Source: an uncultured Collinsella sp. (lineage in GTDB: Bacteria > Actinomycetota > Coriobacteriia > Coriobacteriales > Coriobacteriaceae). Taken from it: a stretch of DNA of 16,017 bases. Below, one piece after another: positions 11,964 to 16,017 of the stretch (its first letter is position 1; each line of letters opens with the position of its first letter). A program made the translations under genes and the position numbers. The notes under the pieces are model-generated. The model made no database searches. It was not told where the DNA came from and saw only the letters and a program-made list of their open reading frames with translations. The DNA lies in contig USHT01000004.1 of assembly GCA_900554455.1 (NCBI GenBank), positions 1-16,017 on the forward strand. Reading direction: 5' to 3'.

Positions 11964-14180
11964 TTACTTGTCGGTGCCCAGCTTGTGTGGCTTGATAGCG
12001 AGAGCATTGACGAGCGCGTCGGTGGCGGACTTGACGGCTGCCGGTTGCGGATCGTTGACGTGATCCTCGGGGTGTACGGGCAGGTCCTTCTTGACAGCAT
12101 CGTGGATCAAGTTGAGGTACTCAGTCACGCCAGTGGTCGATAGGTGCGTGCCATCGCCATCGAACAGGTCGTTGCGGTTGGCACTGTATCCGTACCAGTC
12201 GATAACGCGTACGTTCTTGTAGCGCGTAGCGGCGTTGGTGATGGCCTGGTTGGTAGAGCCAACCCACGGCTGCGGGCTGCGCGTGTTCACAAACACCACA
12301 ATACGCCTATCTCCTGCATCGGCCATGATGGCGTCGATTTGGTCGTCGGTTACCAAGCCGTTGGTGCCCAGCGCAAAGACCACGATCTTGCCGGCAAGGT
12401 TCTGTTGAAGATAGCCCTCAAATGTCGCACGGCCCGCATCGAACTGGCAGCCCTTTTCGGCATCGATATGGCTGTGCGGGAACACGCCGTCAAAGGTGTC
12501 CACGGCACGCAGCGACACGGAGTCGCCGATCATAAGCAGATCGTAGGAGCCATCGGGGAAGCCGTCGTTGTCCTTGTCGGTGTCGTCGGCCGCCTGCTGG
12601 TCGGTGGGCGCGGTGTTCTTGGCTTCCTTGTTCAGAACTTCGGCGCCCTCGCCGCTCAGCGCAGACGTCTCGGGCACAAAGATCAGGCCGCCCAGTGCAA
12701 CGACCAACACGACAGCGCAGGCTGCGCAGACAGGGATGTGCGTGCGTGCCCAGTTGGCGGGCGTGGTGGTGCCATCGCGGAATTCGGCGACGGTGCGCCC
12801 AAAGGCGCCCTTTCTAAACGGCGTCTCGATAAAGCGATATGAGCATTCGGCCACGGCGACCACCAACAGCACCTGCAAAATGTACTGCCACCACGGTGTA
12901 TCGTTGATGTTGGCGACCGGGTTCATGAGCAACAGCAGGGGATAGTGCCACAGGTAGATGCTGTAGGAGCGCTTGCCAACCCACACGAGTGGCTCGGCGG
13001 ACAGCGCGCGGGCAACCATTCCCTGGGGCTGCACGCAGGCGGCAATGACCATGAGCGTGAGGATCGAGCACAGCAGCGTGCCGCCGCGATACTGGAACGC
13101 GGTGTAGCCGTTGGTGAGCGCGACCATGGCGGCAAGGCCAACCAGACCCACGACGCCCAACACATCGATGGATGCGGGCGAGGACCAAAAGCGCACGAGG
13201 GCGCTCGGCTGTGCCGGGGCGGTCTCGGCTGCTTCGTCGGCCTTCTCGCCAGGCTTGCTCTCGGCGTTCTTGCCGTGCTTGGCGGCGCCAACCGGGCGAT
13301 TGAGCCCCAAACGATGAGCGAGACGCACCGGCGCCAGGTCGCGATCGGGGATAAAGGCCATCCAGGCACCCAGCAGCAGCGAGAACACGCGGGTGTCGGT
13401 GCCGTAGTACACGCGGCTGGGGTCGGCGGCAGGGTTGTAAAGCGCCATCATGGCGAGGGCAGATACCGCGGCAAGGCCCAGAACCACGCGGCGCGTGTTG
13501 GGTTTGCTCACATGCATGGATACCATGGCAAACAGCAGTGGCGGCCAAATCAGGTAGAACTGTTCCTCGATGGCAAGCGACCAAAAGTGCGTGAGCGGCG
13601 AGGGGTCGCCCAGAGCATTGAAGTACGAGACGTTTTGGGCAATCTGCCACCAGTTGTTGAAGAACAGCAGCGACGGCAGGATGTCGGGGCGCATCTTGGT
13701 GAGCATCACGTGGTTAAAGAGAGTGCACAGCGCGCAGGTTACCACCACGACGGTCACCACGGCGGGGACCAGGCGACGGATGCGGCGAATCCAGAAGCTC
13801 TTAAGGTCGATGCGTCCGGTCTTAGCGACTTCGTTGAGTAGCAGGCGTGTGATCAGATAGCCCGAAAGCACAAAGAAGATCGTGACGCCAAGCAGGCCGC
13901 CCTGCGCCCACGTGAGGTTAAGGTGATAGAGCACCACCGCGACGACGGCGAGCGTACGCAGGCCGTCAAGGGCAGGGATGTAGCGGGATTTGGGGCGAGC
14001 AGGCGTCTGCTCCGCGGCGGGAGTGTTGGCGCGGCCCGCGTTGTTGGCAGAAGCACGATGGGGGCTCACGGTGCGTCGCGGTTCGTTGGCACGGCGTTCG
14101 CCCTTCACGCGTTCGTGCGGCGCCGGCTCGTTGCCCGTGCGGCGTCGACCGCGCGAGCCCGATTGCGAGAATTGTTCCAT
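11964..14180 (-). CDS. OatA-type O-acyltransferase with C-terminal SGNH domain
   Basis: A 738-residue two-domain membrane protein. Residues 1-65 are a basic, disordered cytoplasmic head. About 66-505 is the acyltransferase-3 domain: YIPALDGLRTLAVVAVVLYH (67-86, with the conserved DGLR and His86), FFVLSGYLITRLLL (102-115), RRIRRLVPA, HFWSLAIEEQFY (198-209) and SYSIYLWHYPLLLLM (405-419). A charged insert lies at 300-328. About 545-700 is an extracytoplasmic SGNH esterase/transferase: GDS with Ser554, GTN with Asn607, and DGTH with Asp676 and His679. Such proteins move acetyl groups across the membrane to peptidoglycan or surface polysaccharide; OatA acetylates muramic acid, which blocks lysozyme. 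No glycan gene cluster surrounds it, which favours peptidoglycan, though the substrate is inferred. The ATG has only a weak GGATGATG site upstream. Confidence 0.92.
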   Translation of the reverse strand: MEQFSQSGSRGRRRTGNEPAPHERVKGERRANEPRRTVSPHRASANNAGRANTPAAEQTPARPKSRYIPALDGLRTLAVVAVVLYHLNLTWAQGGLLGVTIFFVLSGYLITRLLLNEVAKTGRIDLKSFWIRRIRRLVPAVVTVVVVTCALCTLFNHVMLTKMRPDILPSLLFFNNWWQIAQNVSYFNALGDPSPLTHFWSLAIEEQFYLIWPPLLFAMVSMHVSKPNTRRVVLGLAAVSALAMMALYNPAADPSRVYYGTDTRVFSLLLGAWMAFIPDRDLAPVRLAHRLGLNRPVGAAKHGKNAESKPGEKADEAAETAPAQPSALVRFWSSPASIDVLGVVGLVGLAAMVALTNGYTAFQYRGGTLLCSILTLMVIAACVQPQGMVARALSAEPLVWVGKRSYSIYLWHYPLLLLMNPVANINDTPWWQYILQVLLVVAVAECSYRFIETPFRKGAFGRTVAEFRDGTTTPANWARTHIPVCAACAVVLVVALGGLIFVPETSALSGEGAEVLNKEAKNTAPTDQQAADDTDKDNDGFPDGSYDLLMIGDSVSLRAVDTFDGVFPHSHIDAEKGCQFDAGRATFEGYLQQNLAGKIVVFALGTNGLVTDDQIDAIMADAGDRRIVVFVNTRSPQPWVGSTNQAITNAATRYKNVRVIDWYGYSANRNDLFDGDGTHLSTTGVTEYLNLIHDAVKKDLPVHPEDHVNDPQPAAVKSATDALVNALAIKPHKLGTDK

Positions 14181-14367
14181 AAAACATCATCCAATGACGA
14201 GAAAAATCAGCACGTATTCATTGTAGCTGCCCGCTCCTGTGAATGCTTGCTGCTGGCGCAAGCTCAAGCGCGCGTCCACATCAAAGTGAACTAAAGTTAT
14301 AGGGGGTGCGAGAGTGCACAATCGTTGGTCGACGGTGGGCGCAAAGCCTGCGGACGAGGAGGTTTCC
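14181..14367. promoter_or_regulatory. Divergent promoter region between acyltransferase and ribokinase genes
   Basis: The 187 bases separate two outward-reading genes and must hold both promoters. For minus, TACAAT (complement of 14220-14225) is a reasonable -10 without a good -35. For plus, TTATAG (14297-14302) is a weak -10, preceded by the near-palindrome AACTAAAGTT (14289-14298) that could be part of an operator. Neither call is strong. Confidence 0.3.
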
Positions 14368-15330
14368 ATGGCAGATCGCGGCATCGTTGCGGTGTTCGGC
14401 AGCATGAACATGGACCTTTCGGTGGCGTGTGAGCGCATGCCGCGTGCGGGCGAGACCGTCGGCGGCAGCGGGTTTATCACCAACGCCGGCGGCAAGGGCG
14501 CCAATCAGGCCGTAGCTGCCGCGCGTATGGGCGCGTGCACGCACATGATCGGCGCGGTCGGTCGCGACGCGTTCGGCGCGTCGCTCGTGGTGGGGCTCCA
14601 AGACGCCGGCGTGGACTGTGACTTTGTAGTGCATCGCGATGACGTGGAGACGGGAACGGCGACCATCATTCGCTGCGAGGGCGACAACCGCATCATACTG
14701 TCACCGGGCGCCAACCATGCGCTTGCGGGCGCGGACGTTGCCTGCGCGTTGAGGCGTCTGGTGGCCCATGAGCTCGACGGCGACGCCAGCGAGATTGCCC
14801 CGGCTGCCGGAAGCGTCTTTATCGCCCAGGGCGAATGTGACCTTGCGGCGACGGCCGAGGCGCTTGTTTGCGCTCACGAGCTGGGGTTCTATACGGTCTT
14901 TAATCCAGCGCCCGCCTGCGAGCTGCCTGCGGAGGTCTGGTCCGCGGTCGACCTGGTCTGTCCCAACGAGGCTGAGTGCCAGGTGCTGACGGGCATCTTG
15001 CCTGCGGATGATGCGAGCTGCGTCGCGGCGCTCAATGCCCTGCTCGCTAGGGGTGCCGGAGCTGCGGTCATCACGTTGGGCGGTGCCGGCTCGGTTGCGC
15101 TCGGCGATGGCGGTGAGCTGCTGCGCATGCCGGCACTTTCGAGTACGGTAGTCGATACCACGGCCGCCGGCGATACGTTTATCGGCGCGTTGGTGGCGGC
15201 TCGCCTAGAGGGCTTGCCGCTCTTTGAGTGCATGGCCGCGGGTGCTCGCGCCTCGGCGGTGACGGTGTCGCGCCTGGGCGCTCAGCAATCGATTCCCACG
15301 CGCGCCGAAGTTGAACATTGGTTTGGTTAA
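14368..15330 (+). CDS. rbsK: Ribokinase (PfkB family)
   Basis: A 320-residue PfkB-family sugar kinase, normal ribokinase length. N-terminal GSMNMDL (11-17) and the glycine-rich sugar-binding motif GGKGANQAVAAARMG (41-55) are the ribokinase signatures. VCPNEAE (197-203) and TTAAGDTFIGA (264-274), with catalytic base Asp269, form the C-terminal PfkB signature. It would phosphorylate D-ribose to ribose-5-phosphate with ATP in the cytosol. ATG 14368 has AGGAGG (14357-14362) five bases upstream; an in-frame GTG at 14314 lacks such a site. The nucleoside hydrolase follows 30 bases later, so ribose released from nucleosides is the likely substrate. A related kinase on another sugar or nucleoside cannot be excluded by eye. 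Confidence 0.88.
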   Translation: MADRGIVAVFGSMNMDLSVACERMPRAGETVGGSGFITNAGGKGANQAVAAARMGACTHMIGAVGRDAFGASLVVGLQDAGVDCDFVVHRDDVETGTATIIRCEGDNRIILSPGANHALAGADVACALRRLVAHELDGDASEIAPAAGSVFIAQGECDLAATAEALVCAHELGFYTVFNPAPACELPAEVWSAVDLVCPNEAECQVLTGILPADDASCVAALNALLARGAGAAVITLGGAGSVALGDGGELLRMPALSSTVVDTTAAGDTFIGALVAARLEGLPLFECMAAGARASAVTVSRLGAQQSIPTRAEVEHWFG

Positions 15331-15360
15331 ACGATAAAGACGGAGAAGCGGAGTAGAACA

Positions 15361-16017
15361 ATGGCAATCAAGAAGCTGATCCTTGATCTGGATATGGGTG
15401 TGGACGATGCGATGGCGCTCGCCTATGCCATCGCGAGCCCCGAGGTGGAGCTCGTCGGCATTACCACGTGCTTTGGCAACGTGCGCGTAGACCAGTCGGC
15501 GCATAACTGCCTAGCGATGCTCGACCTGCTGGGTCGCCCCGAGGTGCCGGTGTACCTGGGCGCCGACCGACCCATCAAGGCGACCGAGCCCTATACGTCG
15601 CCGGCGTCCACCACGCTCATCCATGGTAAAAACGGCATTGGCGGCGCGAGCGTGCCTGCATCGCCGTATGAGCCGGTTGGGGCGACGTCGGCCGATGGCA
15701 ATGCGGCGGTCGATTATCTGATCGATGCCGCACGCACCTATGGCCCCGATTTGGTCTACGTGGCGACCGGCCCGCTCTCAAACTTGGCGCTTGCTCTTGA
15801 GCGCGATGCGGCGGCGATGATGTCTATCGGCCGCGTGGTTGTGATGGGCGGCGCCCTTACCGTGCCCGGCAACGTGAGCGCGGGCGCCGAGGCCAACATG
15901 GCAAGCGACCCCGAGGCCGCCGATGCCGTGCTGCGCTCGGGCCGCAAGCTCACCATGGTGGGGTTGGATGTGACGCACCGTGTGGTGCTGACGCGCCGCG
16001 ATATCGCCGGCTGGACG
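15361..16017 (+). CDS. Nucleoside hydrolase, IunH-like (3' end beyond window)
   Basis: 219 codons are visible, with no stop before the window ends; family members are about 310-330 residues. The N-terminus LILDLDMGVDDAMALAYAI carries the Ca2+-binding Asp cluster of inosine-uridine nucleoside hydrolases (Asp11, Asp15, Asp16), written here DLDMGVDD instead of the usual DTDPGxDD. Other family landmarks are GITTCFGN (33-40), VATGPLSNLALAL (138-150), VVVMGGAL (about 160-167), and EANMASDPEAA (about 178-188). It splits ribonucleosides into base and ribose in the cytosol. A GGAG site (about 15351) precedes the ATG. The tight link to ribokinase supports a nucleoside-salvage operon. Base preference cannot be read from the sequence. 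Confidence 0.9.
   Translation, partial: MAIKKLILDLDMGVDDAMALAYAIASPEVELVGITTCFGNVRVDQSAHNCLAMLDLLGRPEVPVYLGADRPIKATEPYTSPASTTLIHGKNGIGGASVPASPYEPVGATSADGNAAVDYLIDAARTYGPDLVYVATGPLSNLALALERDAAAMMSIGRVVVMGGALTVPGNVSAGAEANMASDPEAADAVLRSGRKLTMVGLDVTHRVVLTRRDIAGWT

Noticed and set aside
11708..12143. Open frames on both strands across the acyltransferase 3' end and the repeat region
   Set aside because: They overlap the well-supported acyltransferase C-terminus and repeat DNA, and show no domain or ribosome site.

Overview
This window looks like chromosomal DNA from a high-GC Gram-positive of the class Coriobacteriia, and Collinsella or a close relative is my best guess. The guess rests on overall gene style: GC-rich codons, YtxH and PRC-barrel small proteins, DUF362 ferredoxins, and an NRAMP-related magnesium transporter of a type known from Eggerthella. 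I could not run a database search. I see no rRNA, tRNA, CRISPR array, phage module or transposase gene.

Layout, left to right. (1) The 3' part of a DUF362/4Fe-4S protein (2-883) ends at a strong bidirectional terminator shared with a convergent alpha/beta hydrolase (1048-2013, minus). The hydrolase has a clear sigma-70 promoter overlapped by one of two matching 14-bp operators. (2) A plus-strand membrane group follows: a hemolysin III/PAQR-type protein (2200-2883), a CNNM/CorC-type transporter (2994-4367), and a protein I identify as a free-standing cyanophycin synthetase N-terminal-like domain with an acidic tail (4392-5225). (3) A YtxH protein (5362-5751) overlaps by one base a PRC-barrel gene (5751-6496) broken by an apparent one-base loss in a C run. 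A NodB-fold protein (6569-7975) follows; its metal-binding residues have been replaced. (4) A magnesium-homeostasis locus comes next: an extended -10 promoter, a leader with mutually exclusive RNA pairings, a mini-ORF, a PRC + MgtE-N + CBS + membrane protein (8304-10148), and an NRAMP-related transporter whose TM1 and TM6 motifs (DAGG, APW) differ from classical Mn/Fe NRAMPs (10157-11419). It ends at a textbook terminator. (5) A gene-poor stretch (11420-11963) holds a 230-bp AT-rich element bounded by 32-bp inverted repeats, probably a MITE, plus short direct repeats and an 18-bp perfect hairpin. (6) An OatA-type acyltransferase/SGNH protein (11964-14180, minus) is divergent from a nucleoside-salvage pair: ribokinase (14368-15330) and nucleoside hydrolase (15361 to the window end).

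How genes cooperate. The nucleoside hydrolase would release ribose and base, and the ribokinase would phosphorylate the ribose. The MgtE-like protein has the cytosolic sensor modules of MgtE but lacks the usual MgtE pore signature. It sits directly upstream of the NRAMP-related transporter, so it may sense Mg2+ (or nucleotide) and control its partner. With the structured leader, this is the best candidate here for an undescribed regulated system. Other good leads are the stand-alone CphA-N-like protein, the NodB pseudoenzyme, the PRC frameshift and the MITE.
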